Assembly: GCF_018271995.1 (NCBI RefSeq)
Contig: NZ_JAGUCO010000008.1
Location: 62,001 to 126,000 of the forward strand
Source of the DNA: Carboxylicivirga linearis
GTDB taxonomy: Bacteria; Bacteroidota; Bacteroidia; Bacteroidales; Marinilabiliaceae
DNA length: 64,000 bases
Direction of reading: 5' to 3'
A model generated the notes under the pieces. That model did no database searches. It saw nothing but the letters and a program-made list of their open reading frames with translations, and was not told the DNA's origin. Made by a program: the position numbers and the translations under genes. Position 1 is the stretch's first letter, and each line of letters opens with the position of its first letter. Shown here one piece after another: positions 1 to 9,344 of this stretch.

Positions 1-417
1 AGGCGCTAAACTGTGCCGGAGAAAATATTCAAATGATGAATTATATGATGGTAAGTAAAACAACCAGCTAATAATGGTTGACACTACTAAAACATGAACG
101 TAATAATCCACAAATCTCTTATCTACAGACTTTAGAACAAGATACGCAAATACAATTCGCACATGTAAACCAATAAAGGTTGTTATGGGTAAATAGTAAA
201 ATTTTAATACTTGTCCGGCCTGAATGAGAAAGACAAAAGCTATATAATAAATAATGAGTTTATCCACTTTTCGCTTACGATAAACAAAGACCAGTAAAGG
301 AAAAAGTAAAAACACAATCATCACCTCTATTCGTGCACGATAGAAGAATGGAATGCCCGAAAAAGCAACCAGAAAATACACCAGTAGGTAGTCTATTATC
401 TTCGTTTTATTAATCAT
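1..417 (-). CDS. Polytopic membrane protein of the polysaccharide operon (5' part only)
   Basis: An open frame on the minus strand starts with ATG at 417 and runs off the window edge after 139 codons. The start overlaps the stop of the upstream glycosyltransferase by 8 bases, so the two are translationally coupled. The visible protein begins MINKTKIIDYLLVYF and is very hydrophobic, with several predicted membrane spans separated by short basic loops (for example RKRKVDK). Its position as the last visible gene of a Wza/Wzc/glycosyltransferase operon suggests an O-antigen-ligase or Wzy-type polymerase, but the diagnostic part lies outside the window, so this is inference. Confidence 0.7.
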   Translation of the reverse strand, partial: MINKTKIIDYLLVYFLVAFSGIPFFYRARIEVMIVFLLFPLLVFVYRKRKVDKLIIYYIAFVFLIQAGQVLKFYYLPITTFIGLHVRIVFAYLVLKSVDKRFVDYYVHVLVVSTIISWLFYLPSYNSSFEYFLRHSLAP

Positions 418-1648
418 TCTGTTCTTCTATTATTCTTGAATAGCATTCGATATGTCGTTTACTCACATCACCTATCCTGAAATTCAATTCCACTTGTTGT
501 CTTGCATTTTGGCTTAATCGTATAGTTCTCTCTTCGCTTTCAACACTCCATTCTATGCCCTTAGCCAGATCTTTGGTATCAAATGGCACGGCTAAATATC
601 CATTCTCCTTATGACGTATCATATCACCATTACCTCCGATACCAAAAGCAACAACGGGCTTTGAACATGACAAACCTTCCATTATTAAATTAGATAAATT
701 TTCTTGTTTGGAAGGAACCACAATAACATCTGCTGCTGACAAATAATCAATCAACAAAGCATCATCACCAACATAGCCAATATTGTGAATGTTTATGGTT
801 TTACCCGGAAACTGATCCTCTTTACTCCCGCCAATCACAATTAACTCAAATCTATTCTCGTCCAATTGATCAATGGCCTGAGAAAGCAAATCAAAACCTT
901 TATTTTCGTCTGAGGTAGCATCAACAGCTGCAAACAACACCAGATTCTTTTCCATTGGCAGACCTAACCTTCTTCGAGCACTTTTATTATACGAAAACAC
1001 AGAAATGTCAATACCATTGGAAAGGTGATGTACTTTTTGATTCTTCAGAAGATGACTTTGCAGCGCTTCGGTCTGCATCCACCTGCTGGGAGCAATAAAA
1101 TCAATTGCTTTCTTTTTATAAATTTCTTGTTTTAACGTTTGAATATAAGTACACACATCCGTTGGATCTTTAGACCCAATTTGCACACAATTTCCACATT
1201 CCCTGGTATACGATTGACAATTCTTAGCATAATGACAAATTCCTGTAAAATACCACACATCGTGCATAGTAACAACCACCGGAGCTTCAAATTTCAGAAT
1301 ATCGCTCAGCTTCATATACCCCCTATTGATCCAATGAAGGTGGATAATATCCGGATGATACGAATTCACAGTTTTGGCGATGGAAAAACCATGTATACCG
1401 GTTGATAACATGCCATTCAAATTATTACAGCCTCTTTTAATAAAGCGCTTTTCAAGTTTAATCAGAATCTTCTTTCTTATCTTATTGAAAAAACCACTTT
1501 GCACATTTATAACAGAAGGATCATCAGAGTGCTTATCTCCGACCAACATCAAAGAATCTACACCGGCACGCTGTAATCCTTTATGTAATCGGTAAGCAGC
1601 TCTGCCTGCCCCAAAATAATCTTTACCTGTTAAATGTACTACTCTCAC
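410..1648 (-). CDS. GT4-family glycosyltransferase
   Basis: This 412-residue protein is a GT-B fold, family 4 glycosyltransferase, expected to add a sugar to the lipid-linked repeat unit of an exopolysaccharide at the cytoplasmic face of the inner membrane. The N-terminal glycine-rich loop reads YFGAGRAAYRLHKGL (residues 11-25). The C-terminal nucleotide-sugar site carries QENLSNLIMEGLS followed by KPVVAFGIGG, the usual GT4 E-x7-E pattern. A cysteine cluster (CHYAKNCQSYTRECGNC) follows the HDVWYFTG segment, as in WcaC-like members of the family. The start is GTG, overlapping the upstream stop as TAGTG; the family typically begins at this point, so no later start is preferred. The donor and acceptor sugars cannot be told. 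Confidence 0.88.
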   Translation of the reverse strand: MRVVHLTGKDYFGAGRAAYRLHKGLQRAGVDSLMLVGDKHSDDPSVINVQSGFFNKIRKKILIKLEKRFIKRGCNNLNGMLSTGIHGFSIAKTVNSYHPDIIHLHWINRGYMKLSDILKFEAPVVVTMHDVWYFTGICHYAKNCQSYTRECGNCVQIGSKDPTDVCTYIQTLKQEIYKKKAIDFIAPSRWMQTEALQSHLLKNQKVHHLSNGIDISVFSYNKSARRRLGLPMEKNLVLFAAVDATSDENKGFDLLSQAIDQLDENRFELIVIGGSKEDQFPGKTINIHNIGYVGDDALLIDYLSAADVIVVPSKQENLSNLIMEGLSCSKPVVAFGIGGNGDMIRHKENGYLAVPFDTKDLAKGIEWSVESEERTIRLSQNARQQVELNFRIGDVSKRHIECYSRIIEEQND

Positions 1649-2775
1649 TAATTTTGAATTAATGTTATTAGTTTATCAACATTACGTCTTACATCAAAAG
1701 TTTCTGAGGCATAGCTATAAGCTTTGTCCAATATTTCAGCTATGTCCATATCATAAGCTATCAACCTATTCAAAAAGTCAACCAAGGCATCAATTTCATT
1801 ATTAAATACATAACCTAATTGTTTCTCTCTCAGCAAAAAATTGGGATCAACCTTTAAACTTAGCACCAATACTTTATTAAACCATGCCTGAATAAAGGTA
1901 TTAGGCATTCCTTCGGCTGAGCTGGTATTAATAAAGATCTTTGCTTTTTTAAACCACTCCAGCGTATCTGAATAACTCAATTCTCCTTTAATCTCAACTA
2001 TGCTATTTTCGTTTCGAACTAATTCTTTGCTTTTCTTGCCTACCATAACAAAACGCCACCCTTTGGTAGTTTGTAACTTATTAACTACTTGATAAAACAA
2101 CTCAGGTTGCTTATCTGATGTCATGTTTGCCACCCATAAAACAATATTCTCTTTTTCAATTGAATCAGATATATTGTTCTGATATGAACTTGGGATGATT
2201 GTAGGAGTTCTATAAAAAGAATCTTCAAATTGTTCTTTTTGATATATGTTTTGTGCCAAAATAAAATTTGCTTTTCTCTTTCCCCATTCAACCATTCTAT
2301 CTACCAAAAGGAAATCCAGTTTTCTTAGAATCTGTTTAAATTTAGATTGATAGGTAAACTGTTTAAATTCCCTAATATATTTTCCCTTTTCAGCGTCTTT
2401 ATCGTGAGCCATTGCATACACCATCTTCCTTTTTCTCAGTCTGCAATAATACGCGCAGGCTGCGGTTAAAGCAAAATCGGTACGTTGATAATATATATCT
2501 GACTGTGTTTTAAATAACAAGAATAAAGCAGAAAAGAACTCCAGAAATCGAAAAGTTTTGTATGAATAATAGTGATAATGTATTCTGGCATCAAAGTAAG
2601 GACTATTTTTTATCTCTTCTTCCTTCCCTTTCCCGGCACACAGTACTTCAACCTTCCATCCTCTTCTTAAAAACTCATTGACTAAATAGTATACCTGAAT
2701 TTCTGCTCCTCCAGTACTAAATGTTACATACCGGGGAATAACAAAACAAATAGAAGACTGTGGAGCATTACCCAT
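1648..2775 (-). CDS. GT4-family glycosyltransferase
   Basis: A 375-residue GT-B glycosyltransferase of the same broad family as its downstream neighbour but clearly divergent. The N-terminal part contains the FSTGGAEIQVYYLVNEFLRRG loop region (glycine-rich, then a helix) and the C-terminal part has INTSSAEGMPNTFIQAW, the acidic nucleotide-sugar motif of GT4. It lies 6 bases downstream of the tyrosine-kinase gene and shares its last base with the next glycosyltransferase, so all are one operon. Its likely role is assembly of the polysaccharide repeat unit. No signal peptide or membrane span is evident. Confidence 0.85.
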   Translation of the reverse strand: MGNAPQSSICFVIPRYVTFSTGGAEIQVYYLVNEFLRRGWKVEVLCAGKGKEEEIKNSPYFDARIHYHYYSYKTFRFLEFFSALFLLFKTQSDIYYQRTDFALTAACAYYCRLRKRKMVYAMAHDKDAEKGKYIREFKQFTYQSKFKQILRKLDFLLVDRMVEWGKRKANFILAQNIYQKEQFEDSFYRTPTIIPSSYQNNISDSIEKENIVLWVANMTSDKQPELFYQVVNKLQTTKGWRFVMVGKKSKELVRNENSIVEIKGELSYSDTLEWFKKAKIFINTSSAEGMPNTFIQAWFNKVLVLSLKVDPNFLLREKQLGYVFNNEIDALVDFLNRLIAYDMDIAEILDKAYSYASETFDVRRNVDKLITLIQN

Positions 2776-2781
2776 ATAGTT

Positions 2782-5160
2782 CTATTTCAAATCAGATTCT
2801 TCAGAATTGTATTTATTGTAGTACTCGTATCGATACTTTCTATCCTCTAATCGACTGGCATTCAATAATACACCAATATTTTTCACCTCTTTTTGTTGCA
2901 TATCAGCGAATACCGACTCTACAATAGTTTTCTTACTGAAGTTTTCGCGTACAACAAATACATTTATATCAGAATACTGCATCAAAAAGTAAGCATCACT
3001 CACAACACCAATTGGTGATGAATCCACAACTATATACTCATACTGCTTTTTTAAACTTCGAAAAATATCTTTGGTTGTTTCACCTGCTATCAACTCAAGT
3101 GGATTAGGAGGAATCACACCAGGTGTAATCACTTCCAGTCCTTTATATTGGGTGGTTTGTATAATATCAGATAACACTTTACTACCCACATAATAGGAAG
3201 CTAATCCAACCTTGTGATCATCCACCAAATTCGCATATTGTTTGCTTTTTCTTAGATCATATCCTACTAAAACCACTTTCTTACCCATACTGGCTAATGA
3301 AAGGGCCAGGTTTAACGAAACAAAACTCTTTCCCTCACCAGCAACACTTGAAGTAACCAGCACGGTCTTATGCGTTTCTCTTTTGATGAAAAAGAACAGG
3401 TTAGTACGTATGGTTCTGAACGTTTCTGCAATTGCCGTATTCGGATTTTTAGCAACAACCACTTCTTCCTTATCTGTATTTTTAAGAACTGAACCCAAGA
3501 AGGGTAAATCACTAAACTCATCCAACGCTTGCTCTCCTTTTATTCTATCATCAAAAAAGCGTAACAGCATAATTAGCATTGATGGAACCAAAATACCTAA
3601 TAAAACAGCCAGACTATAGTTAATTTGAGGATTGGGAAATACTTGCCTGATCAATTGAGCAGGTTCAACTATTTCATGCTCGGGTAAATTAGATGCTTTT
3701 GCTATTTGAGCTTCAGCTCTTCGTTGCAATAAAAAGGTATAAATAGCATCATTTAATTGAAACTTACGTTCGAAGCCAACTAACTGCCTCTCTGTTCGCG
3801 GCAGGGCTTCCAGGCTTCTTTTAGTCTCATTGATCTTACTATTTAAATCATTCATTGTGCGATCAAGCGTTCTGAGTGAGAATTCGATATTCTCAATAAT
3901 TGGTTTTTTCAAACTCTCAATCTGAATCTCAATATTTCTCAGGTAAGGACTTTTCTCTTGCTTTTTACCAATTAACTCGCTTCGCTGATTAACTAAAATA
4001 ATTAAATCTCTCATCAAATCATTTAAGGTCTGATCCGTAATTCCCATTGATGAAGGTACAACCAGGTCTGATAGATCATCATTTTCCTCAAAAAACTCAT
4101 CTAAGTACTGATAATACTGATATTGCCTGTCGGTTGTTGATTTTTCCAGTTCCAGCTGATGTAAACGTTCAAATATACGCGTTGCTTTACTTGAAATATC
4201 AATCACCTGGTTACCTGAACGAAAACTTTCCAATCGATGTTCAGCTACTGTTAGTGAGTCTGAAATCTCTTCTAACTGCGAGTTGATGTAAGCAATGGTA
4301 TTTTGTGCTAAATGGTTTTTTCTGTTAAGATTCTTTTTTAGATAAATATCTGTCAGCGTTGTAACAAAATCGATGGCTTTTTCTTTCGAATGGTCCTTTA
4401 ACCTTATTTCAACAATACTAACTTCGGGATTTTCAGGTGCCACCTTCAAATTATCCTTTATTCCTTTTACAACTGAGTTTTTATCTTTAAAAACAAAGCA
4501 ATACCGGTTTCCAACAATATCTTGAAGTTGAGAAGCATCCTTTAAAAACACCCTGAAACTAAACAAGTCATCCATAACCAAATCTGACTGAAAATAAGAT
4601 CCTTCTACAGCAAGATTACCAATGCTTTTCTTTATCTGACCCGAGCTATAATCAATTGTTGTTACCTCATCCTCTTCGGCCTCAATATAAAATTTACCAT
4701 CTGCTAAGAATTCAATGCAAAAGCTTACATTAATTGCCTGTACATGACTTGAATCATACAAAACCACAAAAGGAGCAGCATGATAAATTTCTTTTTCTAT
4801 AAGATTGGATGTTTGATAGTATTCTACTTCCAGATTAAGCTGTTCAACCGTTTCAGTGATTAATGGAGTTGATTTTAATATCAGCATCTCATTTTGAAAA
4901 GCTCTGTTCTGATCGAACAGCTGAAAACTTTGCAGAAATTCCGTTGCTTTCTGACTTTGTAAACTACTATTTTCTTTAATATAAATGCTTGATGACACTT
5001 CATAGGTTGGAGCAATAATTTTGCCCAGAACAAAAGCTATTAGTATAAAATCAACAATGGCAATTACATAAAAATACCATTTCTTTAATACTATACTAAC
5101 TACCTTTTTAAGGTCGAGATATTGATCTTTATTTTGTTTTTGCGAAGTGTCGTTCATCAA
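2782..5160 (-). CDS. Wzc-like polysaccharide co-polymerase / tyrosine autokinase (BY-kinase)
   Basis: A 792-residue inner-membrane protein controlling polysaccharide chain length and export. Domains in order: an N-terminal membrane helix (about residues 28-50) within a Wzz-type region, a long periplasmic coiled-coil part (about 250-500), a second membrane helix (about 515-538), and a cytoplasmic P-loop kinase. The Walker A motif reads SSVAGEGKSFVSL near residue 605, and a Walker A'-like VVLVGYDLRKS and VVDSSPIGVVSD follow. The C-terminus is tyrosine-rich (YRYEYYNKYN), the cluster that autophosphorylates in this family. Fusion of the Wzz-like and kinase parts in one chain is the Gram-negative arrangement. 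It overlaps the upstream Wza-like gene by 4 bases. Confidence 0.95.
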   Translation of the reverse strand: MMNDTSQKQNKDQYLDLKKVVSIVLKKWYFYVIAIVDFILIAFVLGKIIAPTYEVSSSIYIKENSSLQSQKATEFLQSFQLFDQNRAFQNEMLILKSTPLITETVEQLNLEVEYYQTSNLIEKEIYHAAPFVVLYDSSHVQAINVSFCIEFLADGKFYIEAEEDEVTTIDYSSGQIKKSIGNLAVEGSYFQSDLVMDDLFSFRVFLKDASQLQDIVGNRYCFVFKDKNSVVKGIKDNLKVAPENPEVSIVEIRLKDHSKEKAIDFVTTLTDIYLKKNLNRKNHLAQNTIAYINSQLEEISDSLTVAEHRLESFRSGNQVIDISSKATRIFERLHQLELEKSTTDRQYQYYQYLDEFFEENDDLSDLVVPSSMGITDQTLNDLMRDLIILVNQRSELIGKKQEKSPYLRNIEIQIESLKKPIIENIEFSLRTLDRTMNDLNSKINETKRSLEALPRTERQLVGFERKFQLNDAIYTFLLQRRAEAQIAKASNLPEHEIVEPAQLIRQVFPNPQINYSLAVLLGILVPSMLIMLLRFFDDRIKGEQALDEFSDLPFLGSVLKNTDKEEVVVAKNPNTAIAETFRTIRTNLFFFIKRETHKTVLVTSSVAGEGKSFVSLNLALSLASMGKKVVLVGYDLRKSKQYANLVDDHKVGLASYYVGSKVLSDIIQTTQYKGLEVITPGVIPPNPLELIAGETTKDIFRSLKKQYEYIVVDSSPIGVVSDAYFLMQYSDINVFVVRENFSKKTIVESVFADMQQKEVKNIGVLLNASRLEDRKYRYEYYNKYNSEESDLK

Positions 5161-5918
5161 TCATTATTTATGTAGTTAGCAACTAAAATAAAGGTAGTTA
5201 TACCTGATAAGATAAGCGCCCAAGGAAATGTATCAATCCCCCATTTCCGTTTATTCATTGGTTCAACATAAACCACATCATTAGGTTTTAGGTAAAAAGT
5301 GTTTTTACCCAATAGATCAACATCTGTCAGGTCTATTCTTTGCTTAGTCACCGTATTATTTTCTTCTCTAACGACCACTGCATATTTTCTGTTGCCATAT
5401 ACGTTTACATCACCAGCCATTCCTAAAGCCTGAAAAATATTTATATGCTCTGTTGCATAAAAATACCTGCCTGGATTTTCAACATAACCCAACACTGTAA
5501 TATTCTTATTTACAAATGATACCTTTACTGTTGGCTCGTTCAAATACATTTCCAGTTCTTTCTGTATTTTATTTGCTGCCTCATCCGTATTTAAACCCAG
5601 CACATAAAACTGTCCGATAATAGGAAGCTGAATATTCCCCTTATCATCAACCACATACGAAACCATTGCCAGATCATTCTCAGAACGACCTCCACCATAA
5701 CGATTTGCATCATTACTCATGAAATTTATTCTTCCATCATCTAAAGAAGTAACTTGAAGATATAATTGATCAAAGGCTTTAATCTTTATCTTTTCGTTTT
5801 CATTCGTATACTTCACAAGAGTATCAACCATTGCTTCATCCTGCAGATAAATGATATCCTTTTGAGGTACACAACCAAGAACAACAAGCAATATAATAAG
5901 TGATGTAATCGTTTTCAT
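5157..5918 (-). CDS. Wza-like polysaccharide export lipoprotein
   Basis: A 253-residue outer-membrane export protein. The signal peptide ends in a lipobox (VVLGC, lipidated Cys near residue 16). A polysaccharide-export domain follows (DQLYLQVTSLD, then DDKGNIQLPIIGQFYVLGL), then an SLBB-like segment (VTVLGYVENPGRYFY region, GMAGDVNVYGNR), and a hydrophobic stretch near the C-terminus (FPWALILSGITTFILVANY). It is the first gene of the visible operon, with the kinase overlapping its 3' end by 4 bases. It should form the outer-membrane part of the export channel together with the Wzc-like protein. At 253 residues it is of usual size for Bacteroidota homologues, which lack the long E. coli Wza extension. 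Confidence 0.93.
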   Translation of the reverse strand: MKTITSLIILLVVLGCVPQKDIIYLQDEAMVDTLVKYTNENEKIKIKAFDQLYLQVTSLDDGRINFMSNDANRYGGGRSENDLAMVSYVVDDKGNIQLPIIGQFYVLGLNTDEAANKIQKELEMYLNEPTVKVSFVNKNITVLGYVENPGRYFYATEHINIFQALGMAGDVNVYGNRKYAVVVREENNTVTKQRIDLTDVDLLGKNTFYLKPNDVVYVEPMNKRKWGIDTFPWALILSGITTFILVANYINND

Positions 5919-6080
5919 GTAGGTTTAAGTTCAATAAGCATTAATAACTAAAAATATAGATATTTAGCCGCCATCCCGCTTTTTTTTTACGAATTAACTC
6001 TTTTACCCTATTAAAGCTTTTAAATAAATGATTACAAAAACATAATTTTCTATTACTTTGTTTTCTCCAATCCCGAACAA

Positions 6081-6710
6081 ATGAATCGAAACAATAAGTC
6101 TGCTCTTGGTTTATTCTCAATTATCCTGAATATCAATTTCATCTTTATAATTCTTGCGATAATATGGGGAATTGCTAAAAAAGAACCATCAATGAAATTT
6201 CAGGAATATGGATTCATCACAAAGTTTTCGGCCTTACAGCTTTTTATTATTGGAATAGTTTGCTTTCGTTCATTCCAAAATACGAAGAAGATTATATGGT
6301 TGCTAATCGCTTTAGGATTTTCATTTCTTGCCCTTGATGAATTGTTTCTCATTCATGAAAACCTGGACCAATGGATTCACAACATATTCAATTTAGAAAA
6401 GACAAAATGGACTGATAAAATTGATGATTTTATTATTCTTTTCTATGGTATAATCGGTGCCATTTTCATGACCGGGAATTACAGAGTTTTTATAAAAAAC
6501 AAACCCGGTTTACTTATAACAGCAACCGGATTTTTACTTATGGTTCTGAGTGTTATTATTGATACAACTACCAACGATACACTTGTTTTTTCTACTAAAT
6601 TAATTGATGGCGATATACAATATCACATAGCTGCTATCATTGAAGAATCCTTCAAGATCATTTCTGAAGGAACTCTTCTTACCGGCTTTATTACTTACTT
6701 AAAAAGTTAG
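6081..6710 (+). CDS. Polytopic membrane protein of unknown function
   Basis: A 209-residue protein with five or six predicted transmembrane helices (for example INFIFIILAIIWGIA, LQLFIIGIVCF, IIWLLIALGFSFLALDELF, FIILFYGIIGAIFM, LLITATGFLLMVLSVIID). Acidic and histidine residues sit at helix ends (DELFLIHENLDQW, AAIIEESFKII), a pattern seen in uncharacterised integral membrane proteins. I do not recognise the family. It is alone on the plus strand: its promoter region is shared back-to-back with the polysaccharide operon, and its stop abuts the stop of the convergent def gene (6710/6711), leaving no room for a separate terminator. Confidence 0.75.
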   Translation: MNRNNKSALGLFSIILNINFIFIILAIIWGIAKKEPSMKFQEYGFITKFSALQLFIIGIVCFRSFQNTKKIIWLLIALGFSFLALDELFLIHENLDQWIHNIFNLEKTKWTDKIDDFIILFYGIIGAIFMTGNYRVFIKNKPGLLITATGFLLMVLSVIIDTTTNDTLVFSTKLIDGDIQYHIAAIIEESFKIISEGTLLTGFITYLKS

Positions 6711-7265
6711 TTATTTAGCCGTTTTTATACGATAGCTTACCTTTACGTCTCCTTTTGATATTTTAGTAAGCTTACCCTTTAGTAATCTTTTCTTTAAAGG
6801 ATTCAGGTAGTCGACAAACAGAGTACCTTCAATATGGTCATACTCATGCTGAATAACTCGGGCAGCAAAACCTTCGTACACCTCGTCTTTCAACTCAAAA
6901 TTTTCATCAACGTATTTAATACGAATTTTTGAAGGACGTTTCACCTCTTCTCTGATTGTTGGCAAACTCAGACATCCTTCTGATTCTGTCACCTCTTTGC
7001 TTTCTAAAAGCTCAATTTGAGCATTAATAAAGACCTTTTTCATTCCTTCCAATTCAGGAAACTCGTCTTTTAAAGGATCTGCATCAATTACAAATAAACG
7101 AATAGATTTACCTATTTGAGGAGCAGCAAGTCCAATGCCATCAGAATGATACATGGTTTCCCACATATTGGCAATTATCTCATTCAAATTTTCATAGTCT
7201 TGCTTAATTTCATCTGCCACTTTTCGTAATACCGGATGGCCATACACCACAACAGGATAAATCAT
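6711..7265 (-). CDS. def: Peptide deformylase
   Basis: A 184-residue cytoplasmic metalloenzyme that removes the formyl group from the N-terminal methionine of new proteins. All three family motifs are present: GIGLAAPQ (residues 43-50), EGCLSLP (96-102, with metal ligand Cys98) and QHEYDH (139-144, two His ligands and the catalytic Glu). Length is normal. The start overlaps the end of ruvX by 4 bases, so it is the second gene of a two-gene operon, an arrangement I regard as common in Bacteroidota. Confidence 0.97.
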   Translation of the reverse strand: MIYPVVVYGHPVLRKVADEIKQDYENLNEIIANMWETMYHSDGIGLAAPQIGKSIRLFVIDADPLKDEFPELEGMKKVFINAQIELLESKEVTESEGCLSLPTIREEVKRPSKIRIKYVDENFELKDEVYEGFAARVIQHEYDHIEGTLFVDYLNPLKKRLLKGKLTKISKGDVKVSYRIKTAK

Positions 7266-7678
7266 AATCTATTTTGTTCCAAATATGTTTGTAAAATAAT
7301 AGTTGCACTCACCTTATCTACCAGCTCTTTATCTCTGCGAGCCTTCTTTTTTAGCCCTCCATCAATCATTGCCTGAAAAGCAATCTTTGATGTAAAACGT
7401 TCATCCACCCACACAACAGGTATTTGAGGCAACTTGTTTTTTAATCGATTCACAAAGGGCTGAATATATTTCATCGACTCGGAATCTTCACCTGAATTTT
7501 GAGTAGGATGACCAATAACAATCGTTTCTACCTCTTCCTCTTTCATATAATTTACGATAAAATCAAAAAGTTCATGTGAAGCAACTGTTGTTAGTCCATT
7601 TGCAATTATTTGCATGGGATCTGTTACAGCTATTCCGCTTTTTTTTCTACCATAATCGATAGCCAATACTCTGCCCAT
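7262..7678 (-). CDS. ruvX: RuvX/YqgF family Holliday junction resolvase-like RNase
   Basis: A 138-residue RNase H-fold protein. The family is credited with Holliday-junction resolution and/or pre-16S rRNA 5' processing. Motifs: [17 protein letters not shown] at the N-terminus (first catalytic Asp in IDYG), [13 protein letters not shown] in the middle, and [11 protein letters not shown] (catalytic Asp-Glu pair). Length is typical. It is the first gene of an operon with def, behind a promoter at 7693-7719. Confidence 0.94.
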   Translation of the reverse strand: MGRVLAIDYGRKKSGIAVTDPMQIIANGLTTVASHELFDFIVNYMKEEEVETIVIGHPTQNSGEDSESMKYIQPFVNRLKNKLPQIPVVWVDERFTSKIAFQAMIDGGLKKKARRDKELVDKVSATIILQTYLEQNRL

Positions 7679-7692
7679 AATCCATTTTTGTG

Positions 7693-7719
7693 CAAAGATA
7701 ACAGAATATGCCGAAGCAA
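7693..7719 (-). promoter_or_regulatory. Bacteroidota-type promoter of ruvX-def
   Basis: Read on the minus strand, TATCTTTG (7700 down to 7693) matches the -7 consensus TAnnTTTG, and TTG (7719-7717) lies 16 bases upstream as the -33 element. Transcription would start around 7687, only about 10 bases before the ruvX ATG. The same TTG-N16-TAnnTTTG layout occurs before rpe. Confidence 0.6.
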
Positions 7720-8008
7720 TGGCTGTTGTTATATCTGCAATTTAAATGAGCTTTCAAGAATGGTATCAAAACATTGTCTTTTTGACAGTAAAACCATCAC
7801 ACACAAGTCATTATGACACCTCCATATAATCCCATACTGACATTTTTTCACATAGCTTTTTATCCCAAATTTATTATCATTTTCTATCTATTTGAATTAT
7901 TGTTAATTACAAAACGGCATTATTAAAATGATTGATTTCTGGCATTTAATTTGAAATTTATAAAGCGAAATTAATTGATGTTTAACTAAAATTTTGGAGG
8001 AACAAGCC
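7720..8008. other. Intergenic region, no gene seen
   Basis: About 290 bases between the divergent ruvX and hsp20 genes. No plausible coding frame or strong hairpin was found. The hsp20 promoter should be here, but I see no clear TAnnTTTG box on the plus strand. The last part carries the GGAGG ribosome-binding site of hsp20 (7996-8000). Confidence 0.4.
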
Positions 8009-8461
8009 ATGACACTTGCTAGATTATCAAACAATTGGTTACCATCAATGCCTTCAATCTTTGATCGATTTTTTGATGGCGAATTGATGGATTGGAATAA
8101 CAGCAATTATTCTAGTACTAATACTACAATGCCTGCTGTTAACGTAAAAGAAAACGACAATGAGTTTCTGATTGATGTTGCAGCTCCCGGAATGAAGAAG
8201 GATGATTTTAAGGTTAGCTACGACAATGGTAGATTAACAATATCATCGGAATTGAAAAACGAAAAGGAAGAAAAAGATGGAGAAAAAGTCACTCGTCGTG
8301 AATTTAGTTATCAATCCTTCCAACGTTCATTCACTGTTTCGGAAAGCATGGTAGAGTCAGAAAACATTGCTGCCTCGTATGAAAATGGAATACTTCACAT
8401 TACCTTACCTAAAAGGGAAGAAGTGAAGCCCAAACCTTCGAGACAAATTGACATTAAGTAA
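8009..8461 (+). CDS. Hsp20/alpha-crystallin small heat-shock protein
   Basis: A 150-residue ATP-independent holdase chaperone. The alpha-crystallin domain spans about residues 38-135, with VKENDNEFLIDVAAPGMKK at its start and the conserved A-x4-G-I-L type motif (YENGILHITLPKR) at its end. The C-terminal tail carries an I-x-I-like IDI motif used for oligomerisation. A TTG at 7994 would add five residues, but the ATG at 8009 is preferred because GGAGG (7996-8000) sits at ideal distance before it and lies inside the longer reading. A strong terminator follows at 8468. Confidence 0.95.
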   Translation: MTLARLSNNWLPSMPSIFDRFFDGELMDWNNSNYSSTNTTMPAVNVKENDNEFLIDVAAPGMKKDDFKVSYDNGRLTISSELKNEKEEKDGEKVTRREFSYQSFQRSFTVSESMVESENIAASYENGILHITLPKREEVKPKPSRQIDIK

Positions 8462-8467
8462 ACTAAC

Positions 8468-8490
8468 GGGGCAGATTAACTGCCCCCTTT
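8468..8490 (+). terminator. Rho-independent terminator after hsp20
   Basis: GGGGCAG and CTGCCCC form a perfect 7-bp GC-rich stem with a 5-base loop, followed by CTTT and an AT-rich run. It directly follows the hsp20 stop codon. Confidence 0.8.
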
Positions 8491-8564
8491 ATTTAAATAC
8501 TAATGTCAAAATAAAAACATTGATTTAACGCTCAATAAGTATTTAACCTTTAAAATTGTGAGCC

Positions 8565-9065
8565 ATGAAAACTACAATAATATATAGTAATCCGCTTAGT
8601 TTTTTTAATCCTTGGGTCGAGACTTGTTTAAGTGAACCAATAGATCAGTTTATCAGTCCAAATATTCAAGTAACAAATCACACATCAACACATTATAGAT
8701 GGGAATTTAACCTTCCTGAATACTCAAAAAAGGACTTAAAAATTGAGTTAATCAACAATTTATTGACACTGAGCGCAAACAAGAAACAATCATCATATTT
8801 TAATCGTAAGCTTAAAAGTCATTCGAGATTTACAACTCAAATTGTGATTACGGACGATATGGATGTTGAAAAAATTAATTCAAAATTTAAAAAAGGCATT
8901 TTAAAATTAGAGATCCCAAAGAAAAAGGAATCTGTAAGTTACCGTGAAATTCCTGTTTTAGGAAAGAACTCTTTTGAAAGATTTAACCAAGCATCAGACA
9001 ATAAAAAAAGATGGTTTGATGTTTTAAAAGAGAAAGTTTTGACAACTTTTAAACCCGCTGTATAA
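8565..9065 (+). CDS. Divergent Hsp20-like protein
   Basis: A 166-residue protein with a weaker alpha-crystallin domain (about residues 40-125). The HYRWEFNLPEYSKKDLKIEL segment matches the domain start, and FKKGILKLEIPKKK matches the closing G-x-L motif. The C-terminal extension (about 40 residues) is basic and contains REIPVLG, which may act as the I-x-I/V anchor. The sequence is poorly conserved relative to the hsp20 gene just upstream, so it is an old paralogue rather than a recent copy. It has its own upstream gap of about 100 bases after a terminator, so it is probably transcribed separately and may run on into the two small genes that follow. Confidence 0.8.
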   Translation: MKTTIIYSNPLSFFNPWVETCLSEPIDQFISPNIQVTNHTSTHYRWEFNLPEYSKKDLKIELINNLLTLSANKKQSSYFNRKLKSHSRFTTQIVITDDMDVEKINSKFKKGILKLEIPKKKESVSYREIPVLGKNSFERFNQASDNKKRWFDVLKEKVLTTFKPAV

Positions 9066-9124
9066 GCAGAATTAACTGTTTTGAAGCATACTAATCTAAC
9101 TATAAAAACCTTAAAGAATTTACC

Positions 9125-9325
9125 ATGTTGGAGCATCAAATAAAAGTATTGAAAAGCGTAAGTGGAAATCCGGAATTATTGAAAAAAGAACTGGAAAAAT
9201 CAATGCAGTGGTTAAACAACAAAGAACAAGAACAATTAATAGAATGGTTTAAAGAAAACCTGATGGAAACTCATTCTGATATACTTAATGAGTTTTTAAG
9301 TTCAAAGTTTGATTTTGCATCATAA
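9125..9325 (+). CDS. Small acidic protein of unknown function
   Basis: A 66-residue protein starting at ATG 9125. It is mostly helical and charged (KELEKSMQWLNNKEQEQLIEWFKENL) without membrane segments or cysteines. I do not recognise it. It sits 59 bases after the divergent Hsp20 gene and 19 bases before the thioredoxin ATG, and probably belongs to the same stress-related transcript. Tight packing and protein-like composition support that it is real. Confidence 0.6.
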   Translation: MLEHQIKVLKSVSGNPELLKKELEKSMQWLNNKEQEQLIEWFKENLMETHSDILNEFLSSKFDFAS

Positions 9326-9344
9326 TTGTCAGAACAAGAGTTTT